The notes under the pieces: generated by a model | Database searches by the model: none | Told to the model about the DNA's origin: nothing | Seen by the model: the letters and a program-made list of their open reading frames with translations, nothing else | DNA from: Ovoidimarina sp038744785 | GTDB taxonomy: Bacteria; Pseudomonadota; Alphaproteobacteria; Rhodobacterales; Rhodobacteraceae | DNA length: 64,000 bases | Direction: 5' to 3' | NCBI GenBank assembly: GCA_038744785.1 | Contig: JBCDLX010000025.1 | Coordinates: 8,574-72,573, forward strand | Part shown: positions 1-8,549 of the stretch, piece after piece | Layout of the letters: each line of letters begins with the position of its first letter | Numbering within the stretch: position 1 is the stretch's first letter | Program-made: the position numbers and the translations under genes

Positions 1-1505
1 CACTGATCCTGAGCCGGGTGAATCGCTACACTCTGGGTCATTCCATGCGGTATTTCGAGAACGATTTCGCAGGCCGCATTGCGCAGAAGGAAGTCCAGAC
101 CGCCAATGCCCTGACGCTTGTGGTGACCGAGGTTCTGGATATCGGTGTCTATGCCATCGCGATGTTTGTGGCGGGTCTAATGCTGATGGCAGGGCTCGAT
201 CCGCGCTTGCTTCTGGTTTTTGCCGTCTGGGGGGTGGTCTATGTCGGAACCTTGCGGCTTTTTATTCCCGAGGTGCGCAGGCGGTCCAAGGCGCGTGCGG
301 GCGCGCGGGCCTCCGTATCGGGGCAGATCGTTGATACGATCACAAACATCGCGACGGTTAAGCTTTTTGCCGAGAACACGGTCGAGGACCGTGCCGCAGA
401 GGCGTCGATGGAAACGCTCCGCCTAAGGTCCATCGAGTTCGGCATGCTGTCGATGTGGTTTCGGCTGGCGCTGACGCTGTTGTCGGGCGTCCTGCCTTTC
501 GCGTCGATCCTTGGCGCGCTCTGGCTATGGTCGCGGGGGGTCGCAACGGCAGGCGATGTCGCGATGGTGTCTATGGTGTCGACGCGCCTTGGCATGGTGA
601 CGAACCGGCTGGGACGGACGGCAGTGATTATCTATGCCAATATCGGCGAAGTTCAGGACGGTATCAGAACGCTGACCCCGGCGTATGACGTCGTGGACGC
701 CATCGGTGCAGAGGCGCCCATGGTGGCAGGCGAAATCCGGTTCGAAGATGTCCGCTTTTCCTATGGCGGTGCGATTGCCGCGGTGGACGGGATTGACCTG
801 ACGATCGCGCCCGGTGAAAAGGTTGCGCTTGTCGGCGCGTCAGGGGCGGGGAAGTCGACCCTCGTGTCGCTGCTTCTTCGGCTCTACGATGTCGAAGGCG
901 GTCGGATTACGCTGGGCGGCACCGACATCCGCGCCATGACGCAATCGGGTCTGCGTCGGCTTGTATCCGTCGTCCGGCAAGACGTATCGATGTTCAACCG
1001 CCCCGCATCCGACAACATCCGTTACGGCAGCCCCGACTCGACCGAGCCGGATGTGATTGAAGCGGCAAAGGCTGCCGAGGCACATGATTTCATTCAGGAT
1101 CTGCGCGATCATGAAGGGCGAGCGGGCTATGCCGCCTATCTGGGCGAACGAGGTGTAAAGCTTTCCGGGGGGCAGCGGCAAAGGATCGCGCTGGCGCGGG
1201 CGATCCTGAAGGATGCCCCCATTCTGGTCCTGGACGAGGCGACAAGCGCGCTTGATTCCGAGGTCGAGGCATCGATTCTTGAGACGCTTTACGGGTTGAT
1301 GGACGGCAAGACGGTTATTGCCATCGCACACCGCCTGTCGACCATCGCGCAAATGGACCGGATCATCGTCATCGACGGTGGCCGGATCGTCGAAGACGGC
1401 GGCCACGAGGCGCTTCTGGCGCACGGCGGACTATATGCAGGGTTCTGGACCCGGCAGTCGGGCGGGTTCATCGGAACGGACCGTGCGGCGGAGGCGGCAG
1501 AGTGA
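1..1505 (+). CDS. ABC exporter, fused membrane and ATPase domains (5' end outside window)
   Basis: This is the C-terminal ~500 residues of a half-size type IV ABC exporter in the inner membrane. The reading frame is open through base 3 and reads LILSRVNRY there, aligning with LVLSRLNRW at about residue 115 of the next gene. The first ~115 residues therefore lie upstream, and the GTG at 18 is not the true start. Two to four transmembrane segments are followed by a complete nucleotide-binding domain: Walker A GASGAGKST, Q-loop VRQD, signature LSGGQRQR, Walker B ILVLDEATSALD and H-loop IAIAHRLST. The stop overlaps the GTG start of the paralogous exporter by 4 bases, so the two are translationally coupled and may form a heterodimer. 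The substrate cannot be told from sequence. Confidence 0.93.
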   Translation, partial: LILSRVNRYTLGHSMRYFENDFAGRIAQKEVQTANALTLVVTEVLDIGVYAIAMFVAGLMLMAGLDPRLLLVFAVWGVVYVGTLRLFIPEVRRRSKARAGARASVSGQIVDTITNIATVKLFAENTVEDRAAEASMETLRLRSIEFGMLSMWFRLALTLLSGVLPFASILGALWLWSRGVATAGDVAMVSMVSTRLGMVTNRLGRTAVIIYANIGEVQDGIRTLTPAYDVVDAIGAEAPMVAGEIRFEDVRFSYGGAIAAVDGIDLTIAPGEKVALVGASGAGKSTLVSLLLRLYDVEGGRITLGGTDIRAMTQSGLRRLVSVVRQDVSMFNRPASDNIRYGSPDSTEPDVIEAAKAAEAHDFIQDLRDHEGRAGYAAYLGERGVKLSGGQRQRIALARAILKDAPILVLDEATSALDSEVEASILETLYGLMDGKTVIAIAHRLSTIAQMDRIIVIDGGRIVEDGGHEALLAHGGLYAGFWTRQSGGFIGTDRAAEAAE

Positions 1506-3331
1506 GTATCGGCGATCTGGTAGACGGCTTCCAACCCGCGGACGGTCCGCCGCCGGATACGCTTTGGGCGTTCTTTCGCTGGGCGTTGAAGGGCGCGATG
1601 CCGGTCCTGTGGGTCGCGGGGCTTTTGTCGGCGCTGGCCGGGACGCTGGAAGTAGTTACGGCCCTTGTCCTTGGCCGCGTGATCGACACCGCGCTTGAGA
1701 CCGGGCCGGCCGCGTATTTCGCCGAAAACTGGCTTCTGCTTCTGGGCTTCGTCTCGTTCTTCGTTCTGCTGCGTCCTGTGTCGTTCGGTTTGTCGGCTGC
1801 GGCCAACTCTATCGTTGTTCAGCCGAACGTGACGCCGCTTGTCTTGTCGCGGCTTAACCGGTGGACGCTGGGCCAGTCGGTGACCTTTTTTGACGACGAT
1901 TTCGCGGGCCGGATCGCCCAGAAGCAGATGCAGGCGGCGCGAGCGCTGACCGATGTGGCTTCCGAAGTGATCAATGTTGGTTTCTTCGCGGTCGCGTCAC
2001 TGGTCGGCTCAGCGCTTCTTCTGACAGCCATAGACTGGCGCATCGCACTTGTTCTGGCGATTTGGCTTGTGGGGTATTTTTGGCTGATCCGCTACTTCTT
2101 GCCAGAGATACGGCGTCGGTCGGCCGCACGTGCCGGCGCGCGCGCAATGGTGTCCGGGCAGGTCGTAGATACGATAACCAACATCAAAACCGTCAAGCTT
2201 TTTGCGCTGGCGGATCACGAAGACCAGGCGGCGCTCGATGCGATGGAAACGTTTCGTCAGAAGGCCCTTCATTTCGGTTGGATGGCGGCGGCATTCCGGT
2301 TCGCCTTGATGACACTTGCGGGCACACTGCCGGTGCTCTTGATCGGGGGCGCACTGCTTCTGTGGCGGCAGGGGCTTGCAAGTCCCGGTGACATTGCTGC
2401 GGCCGGCGCGGTGTCGATCCGGGTCGCGCAGATGACCGGATGGGTCAGCTTCACCCTTATGGCCGTGTATTCGAACGTTGGCGAGGTTGAGGACGGCATG
2501 CGAACGCTGGCCCGGCCCGTGCGATTGCCAGATGCCGAAACGGCGCGCGATCTGGACGGCACCGGCGCGATCGCGTTCGAAGACGTGCGATTTGCATACG
2601 GTCGTCAGACCGGTGGCGTCGGCGGGATCGACCTCTGCATCAAACCGGGCGAGAAGGTTGGGATCGTTGGCGCCTCAGGAGCCGGGAAATCGACGCTCGT
2701 ATCGCTGCTTCTGCGGTTTTATGACCCCGAGGCGGGGCGGATCACGATCGCCGATCGCGACATCCGAGACCTGACACAGGAAAGCCTGAGACGCGGGATC
2801 GGTATGGTCACGCAGGAAACGGCCATGTTCAACCGATCGGCGCGCGAGAACATCCTTTACGGGCGGCCGGATGCCGCTGAGGCCGAGATGATTGCCGCAG
2901 CAAAACGCGCCGAAGCACATGCATTCATCTTGGATCTGCAAGACCATGTTGGCCGTCAGGGCTACGACGCGCATCTTGGCGAGCGCGGTGTAAAGCTATC
3001 GGGCGGCCAGCGCCAACGCATTGCATTGGCACGGGCTATTCTGAAGGACGCTCCGATCCTTGTTCTTGACGAGGCGACAAGTGCCTTGGACAGCGAGGTC
3101 GAGGCGCAGATTCAGACCGCGCTCGAACGGGTGATGGAAGGAAAGACCGTCCTTGCCATTGCGCACCGCCTGTCAACCTTGGCCAGTATGGACAGGATCA
3201 TCGTTCTGGACGAAGGACAGATCGTCGAACAGGGTACCCATCGCGATCTGCTTGCCAGGGACGGGCTTTACGCGCGCTTCTGGGCGCGTCAGTCGGGTGG
3301 GTTCATCGGGCTGACCGAGGCGGCGGAGTGA
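1502..3331 (+). CDS. ABC exporter, fused membrane and ATPase domains
   Basis: A 609-residue half-transporter: about 320 residues of transmembrane domain with six predicted helices, then an ATPase domain. Walker A GASGAGKST lies near residue 390, followed by Q-loop VTQE, signature LSGGQRQR, Walker B ILVLDEATSALD and H-loop LAIAHRLST. All catalytic elements look intact here and in the preceding paralogue, so neither ATP site is obviously degenerate. The GTG start at 1502 overlaps the upstream stop, and the TGA overlaps the start of the RNA methyltransferase gene, so three genes run as one unit. Both exporters end with the same tail, RQSGGFIG, which indicates recent tandem duplication or a paired function. 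Lipid or drug export is possible, but the substrate is unknown. Confidence 0.93.
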   Translation: MSIGDLVDGFQPADGPPPDTLWAFFRWALKGAMPVLWVAGLLSALAGTLEVVTALVLGRVIDTALETGPAAYFAENWLLLLGFVSFFVLLRPVSFGLSAAANSIVVQPNVTPLVLSRLNRWTLGQSVTFFDDDFAGRIAQKQMQAARALTDVASEVINVGFFAVASLVGSALLLTAIDWRIALVLAIWLVGYFWLIRYFLPEIRRRSAARAGARAMVSGQVVDTITNIKTVKLFALADHEDQAALDAMETFRQKALHFGWMAAAFRFALMTLAGTLPVLLIGGALLLWRQGLASPGDIAAAGAVSIRVAQMTGWVSFTLMAVYSNVGEVEDGMRTLARPVRLPDAETARDLDGTGAIAFEDVRFAYGRQTGGVGGIDLCIKPGEKVGIVGASGAGKSTLVSLLLRFYDPEAGRITIADRDIRDLTQESLRRGIGMVTQETAMFNRSARENILYGRPDAAEAEMIAAAKRAEAHAFILDLQDHVGRQGYDAHLGERGVKLSGGQRQRIALARAILKDAPILVLDEATSALDSEVEAQIQTALERVMEGKTVLAIAHRLSTLASMDRIIVLDEGQIVEQGTHRDLLARDGLYARFWARQSGGFIGLTEAAE

Positions 3332-4560
3332 CGATCCTTATCGAACGATTGGGACACCGCGGCGACGGTATTGCAGCCGGGCCCGTCTATGCGGCGCGCA
3401 CGCTTCCGGGCGAAACGGTGGATGGAGAGCGCGACGGCGACCGGATCTTGTCGCCAAAGATCGTTCAGCCGTCACCGGACCGCGTAGCTGCGCCCTGCCA
3501 GCACTACAGATCTTGTGGCGGATGCGCGCTTATGCACGCTTCAGACAGCTTCGTCGCTGGTTGGAAGACAGACATGGTGCACGCCGCGCTGACCGCGCAA
3601 GGCGTGACAGCACCGGTGGGAGAGATCTCGACCTCTCCTTCGGGAACACGGCGGCGCGCGGCCTTCACGGGTCGGCGGCTGAAATCGGGGCCGGTTGTGG
3701 GGTTTCATGCCCGCGCCTCGGACACGGTTGTCCCTGTGCCGGGGTGTAAGGTGCTGGATCCCACGCTTGTCGATGTATTGCCCGCACTTCGAGAGATTAC
3801 AGCCCGTTTCGGGTCACGCAAAGGCGCGCTGCGCTTTCTGGCGACGGCAAGCCAAGCGGGCGTCGATGTTGCTATCGGCGGCGGCACCACACCGGACGGA
3901 GAGGGGCGTCTTGCCCTTGCGGCCTTGGCCAATGCATCCGATCTCGCCCGCGTGTCTTACGATGGCGATGTCATCGTCGAACGCCGTCCTCCGGTTCAGC
4001 GCTTTGATGCGGTTTCTGCAGTCCCACCGCCCGGCGCCTTTCTTCAGGCGACACCGCAGGGCGAGGCCGCGCTGCGCGATGCGGTTCGGGACGCTGTTGG
4101 TTCTGCGAGCCAGGTTGCCGATCTTTTTGCAGGCTGCGGGACATTTGCGCTGCCCTTGGCTCTTGGCGCGGATGTCCACGCCGTCGAAGGAGACGCCGAT
4201 ATGCTGCTGGAATTGGATCGCGCATGGCGGCACGGGGCGGGCCTCAAACGCGTAACAACTGAAACCCGCGATCTTTTTCGCAGGCCCTTGGAGCCTGATG
4301 AACTGAACCGGTACGATGCCGTTGTAATTGACCCGCCGCGTGCCGGCGCAGAGGCACAAATGCGGGCGCTTGGCGCAAGCACGGTCGACCGCATTGCGGC
4401 GGTGTCGTGCAATCCGATCAGTTTCGCACGAGATGCCCGGATACTCACAAGGGCAGGATATCGCCTGACTTCATTGCAGATCGTCGATCAGTTTCGTTGG
4501 AGCGCCCATATCGAACTTGTCGCCGCGTTCCGACGGGACCATATGGCACGCGGCAAGTGA
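3328..4560 (+). CDS. Class I SAM-dependent RNA methyltransferase, RumA/TrmA family (m5U)
   Basis: 410 residues, within the usual RlmC/RlmD/TrmA range. The N-terminal half carries an iron-sulfur cysteine cluster, CQHYRSCGGC near residue 57, as in RlmD. The C-terminal half has the SAM-binding motif DLFAGCGTFALPLA, a DPPRAG motif and the catalytic cysteine in VSCNP near residue 360. The family makes 5-methyluridine in 23S rRNA or tRNA by adding a methyl group to C5 via a covalent Cys adduct. Which uridine this enzyme targets cannot be decided from sequence. A short TRAM-like N-terminus may be present (IERLGHRGDGIA). The GTG start overlaps the stop of the ABC exporter by 4 bases. Confidence 0.9.
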   Translation: MTILIERLGHRGDGIAAGPVYAARTLPGETVDGERDGDRILSPKIVQPSPDRVAAPCQHYRSCGGCALMHASDSFVAGWKTDMVHAALTAQGVTAPVGEISTSPSGTRRRAAFTGRRLKSGPVVGFHARASDTVVPVPGCKVLDPTLVDVLPALREITARFGSRKGALRFLATASQAGVDVAIGGGTTPDGEGRLALAALANASDLARVSYDGDVIVERRPPVQRFDAVSAVPPPGAFLQATPQGEAALRDAVRDAVGSASQVADLFAGCGTFALPLALGADVHAVEGDADMLLELDRAWRHGAGLKRVTTETRDLFRRPLEPDELNRYDAVVIDPPRAGAEAQMRALGASTVDRIAAVSCNPISFARDARILTRAGYRLTSLQIVDQFRWSAHIELVAAFRRDHMARGK

Positions 4561-4561
4561 C

Positions 4562-4566
4562 GGAGG
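4562..4566 (+). promoter_or_regulatory. Shine-Dalgarno site fixing the TTG start of the sodium channel gene
   Basis: GGAGG sits 7 bases before the in-frame TTG at 4574 and 2 bases after the stop of the RNA methyltransferase gene. The in-frame ATG further upstream (4517) lies inside the methyltransferase gene and has no such site, so TTG is preferred. Confidence 0.7.
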
Positions 4567-4573
4567 ACGATCA

Positions 4574-5344
4574 TTGACGCGAGAGGCGCTGGCGAACTGG
4601 CTGAACACCCCCCTTGTCCGCAACGGGATCATCGCGGTGATCCTGTTCAATGCGGTCGTACTGGGTCTGGAAACCTCTCCCACCGTGATGGCGGCGTCGG
4701 GCCCGCTTATCATTGCGCTCGACAAGGCCTGTCTTGCCGTGTTCGTCGTCGAGATCGTTTTGAAGTTGATCGCCCACCGGTTTCAATTCTTTCGCTCTGG
4801 CTGGAACATATTCGACTTCCTGATCGTTGGTGCGGCATTGGTTCCCGGGGCGCAGACCCTAAGTGTCCTGCGCGCCCTGCGTATCTTGCGCGTGCTGCGG
4901 GTTATATCGGTTGCGCCCAGCTTGCGCCGGGTGGTCGAAGGGTTTGTGACGGCGTTGCCCGGTATGGGATCGGTGTTTCTGTTGATGACACTGATCTTCT
5001 ACATCGGGGCGGTGATGGCGACGAAACTGTTTGGGTCGTCGTTCCCGGAATGGTTCGGCTCTATCGGGATGTCGGCCTATTCGCTTTTTCAGATCATGAC
5101 GCTCGAAAGCTGGTCGATGGGTATCGTGCGGCCTGTTATGGAAGTCTATCCCTATGCTTGGGCATTTTTCGTGCCCTTCATCATGATCACCACCTTCGCT
5201 GTGGTGAACCTTCTCGTCGGACTGATCGTCAACTCGATGCAAGAGGCTGCTGGCAGCGAAGAGGGCGAGAAGACAGACGCCTACCGCGATGAGGTTCTTG
5301 CGCGACTCTCGGAGATCGAACGCAAGCTAGAGACGAAGAAATAA
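4574..5344 (+). CDS. Voltage-gated sodium channel, NaChBac/NavSp type
   Basis: 256 residues from a TTG start with a perfect GGAGG 7 bases upstream. This is the single-domain bacterial Nav layout. S1-S3 is followed by an S4 helix with arginines every third residue (VLRALRILRVLRVI, about residues 98-112), then S5, a pore loop with selectivity filter TLESWS near residue 176, S6 with MITTFAVVNLLVGLIVN, and a charged C-terminal helix (LARLSEIERKLE) that should form the four-stranded coiled coil. The TLESWS filter is that of Na+-selective NaChBac homologues; Ca2+-selective engineered forms carry extra aspartates. In the family it forms a homotetramer in the inner membrane. It follows the RNA methyltransferase with a 13-base gap, so it is probably co-transcribed. 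Confidence 0.92.
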   Translation: MTREALANWLNTPLVRNGIIAVILFNAVVLGLETSPTVMAASGPLIIALDKACLAVFVVEIVLKLIAHRFQFFRSGWNIFDFLIVGAALVPGAQTLSVLRALRILRVLRVISVAPSLRRVVEGFVTALPGMGSVFLLMTLIFYIGAVMATKLFGSSFPEWFGSIGMSAYSLFQIMTLESWSMGIVRPVMEVYPYAWAFFVPFIMITTFAVVNLLVGLIVNSMQEAAGSEEGEKTDAYRDEVLARLSEIERKLETKK

Positions 5345-5364
5345 ATCGAAGCGTATTCCATGGT

Positions 5365-5400
5365 TAACCCTTTTGGGTTATGTTGCCTTTAAAATATAAC
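5365..5400 (+). promoter_or_regulatory. Candidate promoter of the L,D-transpeptidase lipoprotein gene, with inverted repeat
   Basis: TTGGGT (5373-5378) and TATAAC (5395-5400) are separated by 16 bases and would place the transcript start near 5407. The -35 lies in an inverted repeat TAACCC-TTTT-GGGTTA (5365-5380). The repeat could be an operator, or a weak hairpin ending the sodium channel transcript. The reading is by eye. Confidence 0.4.
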
Positions 5401-5418
5401 GGGGCAGAGCGAGCAGAA

Positions 5419-5913
5419 ATGAACCGTGTATTCTTAACGGCTATGATTGTCGTGGCGATGGCCCTTGCGGGCTGTTCGTCGAAATTTCGCAGTTACGATG
5501 GGCCAGAGGTCACCCGCATCGTTGTGCTGAAAGAAAAGCGTGCGATGTATCTTTTGCACCATGGCGAAGTGCTGAGGTCATTCGAATTCGAGTTGGGATT
5601 TACACCGACGGGACATAAGACCATGGAAGGTGATGGGCGCACACCGGAAGGTCAGTACATTATCGACCGCCGCAATCCCAACTCCCGGTTTCACCTTTCG
5701 ATTGGCATCAACTATCCTAATGCGCAAGATATCGAGGTAGCAAGGAAGCTGGGTGTAAGCCCCGGCGGTGACATCTTTATTCACGGGACACCGAAACTTA
5801 TCGGTGGTCGCGACGACGATTGGACATGGGGCTGCATTGCCGTGACGAACCGGGAAATGGAAGATATCTATGCCATGGTGCCGAACGGAACCCCGATAAC
5901 AATCTATCCTTGA
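5419..5913 (+). CDS. L,D-transpeptidase (YkuD domain) lipoprotein
   Basis: 164 residues from the ATG at 5419. An in-frame ATG at 5380 is rejected because it lies upstream of a good -10 element and would hide the signal sequence. The chosen start gives a lipoprotein signal peptide ending in the lipobox LAGC at residues 15-18. The rest is a YkuD catalytic domain with the His motif IHGT and the catalytic Cys motif TWGCIAVTN. Such enzymes make 3-3 peptidoglycan cross-links or attach proteins to peptidoglycan in the periplasm. A second YkuD enzyme is encoded at 6719, with a CAP-domain lipoprotein between them on the other strand. Confidence 0.88.
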   Translation: MNRVFLTAMIVVAMALAGCSSKFRSYDGPEVTRIVVLKEKRAMYLLHHGEVLRSFEFELGFTPTGHKTMEGDGRTPEGQYIIDRRNPNSRFHLSIGINYPNAQDIEVARKLGVSPGGDIFIHGTPKLIGGRDDDWTWGCIAVTNREMEDIYAMVPNGTPITIYP

Positions 5914-6046
5914 CCCCTCTCGCCAGATCCCGGGGTTGCGGGGTTTCGTGAATGGCTGTGCCGGGTTCAAGTGTGACGCGCAGTTCGTGGCCGACCAATC
6001 CATACGGGTAAAGCAAAGGCAGCATCCAGCATGATCGGTGGGTGGG

Positions 6047-6556
6047 CTAGCTGCCCACGACCATTGTCCACCACAGTTTACCGTTCTCTTCCTGAAACCA
6101 GTCGAAGCCCATCGCACGAGCACGTGGGTCGAGAATGACCACACGCGTCGAGGGGTCCCCCATCCAGGCGCCCAGGGTTTCCGTTTCGGTTTCGTAGGTT
6201 TCCGAAATGGTCTCGCCCACAAGCTGGCCAGCGTAGCCAGACCGGCGTACACGGTCGATCGGCGACGACCCATCAGAGCCGAAATGCCACGGCCGGTTCT
6301 GGACCGACATGTCACGGGAATGGGTGGCGGCTGCGGCAGTAAGCTGTGCGTTCAGCGTCAGTTCAGGTGCGCCTGCCGCCCGGCGCAGCGCATTGACGGA
6401 ATCAAGCATCCGCAGCTTGATCTCGTCTTCCTGCGAGCTTCGGATTCTATAAACAGTTGGTGCCGGCTGCCCATCGGGCCCGATCGCAGGGGGTGGCGGA
6501 GGGGCGCAAGCGGCCAAGATGGCAAACAGGGCGGGAACAATCAGATGAAATCGCAT
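6047..6556 (-). CDS. CAP (SCP/PR1) domain lipoprotein
   Basis: 169 residues from the ATG at 6556, giving a lipoprotein signal (AILAAC) and a proline-rich linker. Longer in-frame reading exists but its extra N-terminus is basic and not signal-like. The mature part is a bacterial CAP-superfamily domain: AAATHSRDM for the first conserved helix, HFGSDGSSPIDRVRRSGY, and a core GETISETYET plus LGAWMGDPSTR. The C-terminal strand is WWTMVVG. Bacterial CAP proteins are secreted or surface-attached with mostly unknown ligands; no peptidase activity should be assumed. It is divergent from the Tat-type L,D-transpeptidase gene at 6719 and faces the first one at its 3' end. Confidence 0.85.
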   Translation of the reverse strand: MRFHLIVPALFAILAACAPPPPPAIGPDGQPAPTVYRIRSSQEDEIKLRMLDSVNALRRAAGAPELTLNAQLTAAAATHSRDMSVQNRPWHFGSDGSSPIDRVRRSGYAGQLVGETISETYETETETLGAWMGDPSTRVVILDPRARAMGFDWFQEENGKLWWTMVVGS

Positions 6557-6718
6557 GTCTATCCAGCTTCGGTCGCGGCTTTTGCGGATGTAGCGGTTTC
6601 GGGCAAGACAGGCAAACAGCGCGTACTGGTCCTCTAACGCTCGGGCGCGTTTGGTTTGCCGCTGCGGCGATTCGGCCATACTATCCCGTCGTTTGCGCGC
6701 ACTGATCGAGGATCTGAG

Positions 6719-7330
6719 ATGAAGAAATTTCAAGGAACGGGGATCGACCGCCGCGCCTTTTTGACCAGCGCAGCGGGGGCTGTGATGGGCCTGGCGGCCC
6801 CGGCGACAGCGCAGCAGGCGATCACAGACAATCAAAGCCTGCCCGAATTCGAAAGCGGTCGCTCCGTACGCCGCAATGCGTCAAGCTTCCGGGCGCAGGA
6901 CTGGCAGCCTTATTTTTCGCATACCAGAAATGGGGCGATCCTGGTCGACATCTCGTCGCGCGCCCTTCATTTCTGGAATGACGATCAGTCGATTTACCGC
7001 CTGTATCCTACGAGCGTTCCCATGTCCGAGGATCTGACGCGACGTGGCCGAACAAGCATTATCCGCAAAGTTGAAGGACCGGACTGGTCACCGACGCCCG
7101 CGATGCGCAAGCGTAATCCTGAATGGCCGGCTTATGTTCCGCCGGGCCCACACAATCCTCTGGGGTCTCATGCACTTTATCTTTCTTGGACCTACTACCG
7201 TATCCACGGGACGCACGACACGCGCAAGATTGGCCGCCGATCATCAAATGGGTGCATCGGACTCTATAACCAGCACATCGCCGAACTCTATGCGCTGACG
7301 AAGAACGGAACGCAGGTATTGCTGATCTAA
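6719..7330 (+). CDS. L,D-transpeptidase (YkuD domain), Tat-exported
   Basis: 203 residues from the ATG at 6719, preceded by GAGGATCTGAG. The N-terminus carries a twin-arginine signal, IDRRAFLTSAAG, followed by a hydrophobic stretch and a probable AxA cleavage site (ATAQQ). The YkuD domain has IHGTHD for the histidine motif and SSNGCIGLYN around the catalytic cysteine. It should act in the periplasm on peptidoglycan cross-linking. It differs from the lipoprotein L,D-transpeptidase at 5419 in export route (Tat, soluble, against lipid-anchored), which suggests distinct roles. It is convergent with hemH, with 66 bases between stops. Confidence 0.88.
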   Translation: MKKFQGTGIDRRAFLTSAAGAVMGLAAPATAQQAITDNQSLPEFESGRSVRRNASSFRAQDWQPYFSHTRNGAILVDISSRALHFWNDDQSIYRLYPTSVPMSEDLTRRGRTSIIRKVEGPDWSPTPAMRKRNPEWPAYVPPGPHNPLGSHALYLSWTYYRIHGTHDTRKIGRRSSNGCIGLYNQHIAELYALTKNGTQVLLI

Positions 7331-7396
7331 GCGGCAGGTTCAAGGGCGCCCGCGACGGGACTGCACCCACCGCCCATGGTTGCGTTGACAGGCCCT

Positions 7397-8449
7397 TCAG
7401 GGTGCGATCCAACCCGTAAGGTTGTCCCGAATGACATTAACGAGCGCCGCGATATGCGCGTCATCTTCATTCAGGCATGGAATATAGGTGAAATGCTCTC
7501 CGCCCGCCTCTTCGAAGCTTTCGCGAATCTCTTCGTTGATCTCTTCCAGAGTTTCGATGCAATCCGCTGAAAAGGCGGGCGCGATAACGGCAATACGCTT
7601 TTTCCCACTCTCGGCCAGCCGTGCAACCTCTTCCACGGTGTAGGGCTTCAGCCATTCCTCCGGTCCGAACCGGGACTGGAAGGTTGTCACAATCTTGCTT
7701 TCGTCCCAGCCCAGCCGTTCGCGCAGAAGACGCGTCGTTTTCTGGCACTGGCAGTGATAGGGATCGCCCTCCATCAGGTAGCGCTTGGGCACACCGTGAT
7801 AGGACGCAACAAGAATGTCGGGCTGCGTGTCCATTGCGGCATAGGCACGCTCCACCGATTGCGCCAGGGCGTCGATGTAGTCCGGGTGCTCGTAATAGGC
7901 GGGAACCGTGCGGGCCGTAGGCTGCCACTTAAGGTTCAGGAGCGAACGAAAGAATTCGTCATTCGCCGTTGCCGTGGTGGCGCCTGCATACTGCGGGTAA
8001 AGCGGGAAAAACAGGATCTTGCGGCATCCCTGTTCCGTCAGCGCTTTGACCTTGGACTTCGTCGACGGGTTGCCGTAGCGCATCGCAAAGTCGACCACCA
8101 CGTCGTCGCCGAAGACCTTCGCCAGTTCATCCCGGATTTTTTCGGTTTGCGCCCTGGTTATTGTCATCAACGGGCTTTCGCCCAGCTCATGGTTCCAGAT
8201 CGACTTGTAGGCCGTGCCGGAGGAGAACGGCCGTTTGGTCAGGATGACCGCCTGCAAGAGCGGTTGCCAAATCCAGGGGGAGTAATCGATTACCCGACGG
8301 TCCGATAGGAATTCGTTCAGGTAACGCCGCATGGACCAGTAGTCGTAGTTGTCAGGTGTGCCAAGGTTCGCGAGAAGCACACCGACCTTCGCACGCGGCA
8401 CTGCCGGATGCTCGGCGGGCAAGTGGGATTGATCCGAGCCCTTGGTCAT
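7397..8449 (-). CDS. hemH: Ferrochelatase, last step of protoheme synthesis
   Basis: 350 residues from the ATG at 8449, which has GGAAGG 5 bases upstream; an in-frame ATG at 8488 would add 13 residues but lacks a site. The enzyme inserts Fe2+ into protoporphyrin IX at the inner face of the membrane. Recognisable blocks are GVLLANLGTPD at the N-terminus, RRYLNEFLSDRRVID, FAMRYGNPS, the metal-binding histidine in SYHGVPKRY, and the acidic PAFSADCIETLEEI. hemE, hemC and hemN lie 36-40 kb away, so heme genes are dispersed. It sits downstream of the methyltransferase gene on the same strand with a 100-base gap. Confidence 0.96.
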   Translation of the reverse strand: MTKGSDQSHLPAEHPAVPRAKVGVLLANLGTPDNYDYWSMRRYLNEFLSDRRVIDYSPWIWQPLLQAVILTKRPFSSGTAYKSIWNHELGESPLMTITRAQTEKIRDELAKVFGDDVVVDFAMRYGNPSTKSKVKALTEQGCRKILFFPLYPQYAGATTATANDEFFRSLLNLKWQPTARTVPAYYEHPDYIDALAQSVERAYAAMDTQPDILVASYHGVPKRYLMEGDPYHCQCQKTTRLLRERLGWDESKIVTTFQSRFGPEEWLKPYTVEEVARLAESGKKRIAVIAPAFSADCIETLEEINEEIRESFEEAGGEHFTYIPCLNEDDAHIAALVNVIRDNLTGWIAP

Positions 8450-8549
8450 CGTGCCTTCCGTCTGGTGGGCGTTCTGGGCGTCAAACATCGTAATATCCGG
8501 TAGTAAACAGGGGATTCTGCAAATTCAAATAGCCGCATTGGCCGTCGGG

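Noticed and set aside
5798..6025. 75-codon minus-strand frame between the CAP lipoprotein and the L,D-transpeptidase
   Set aside because: Partly coding-like but half of it is antisense to the transpeptidase gene and it has no good start site; kept only as a note.
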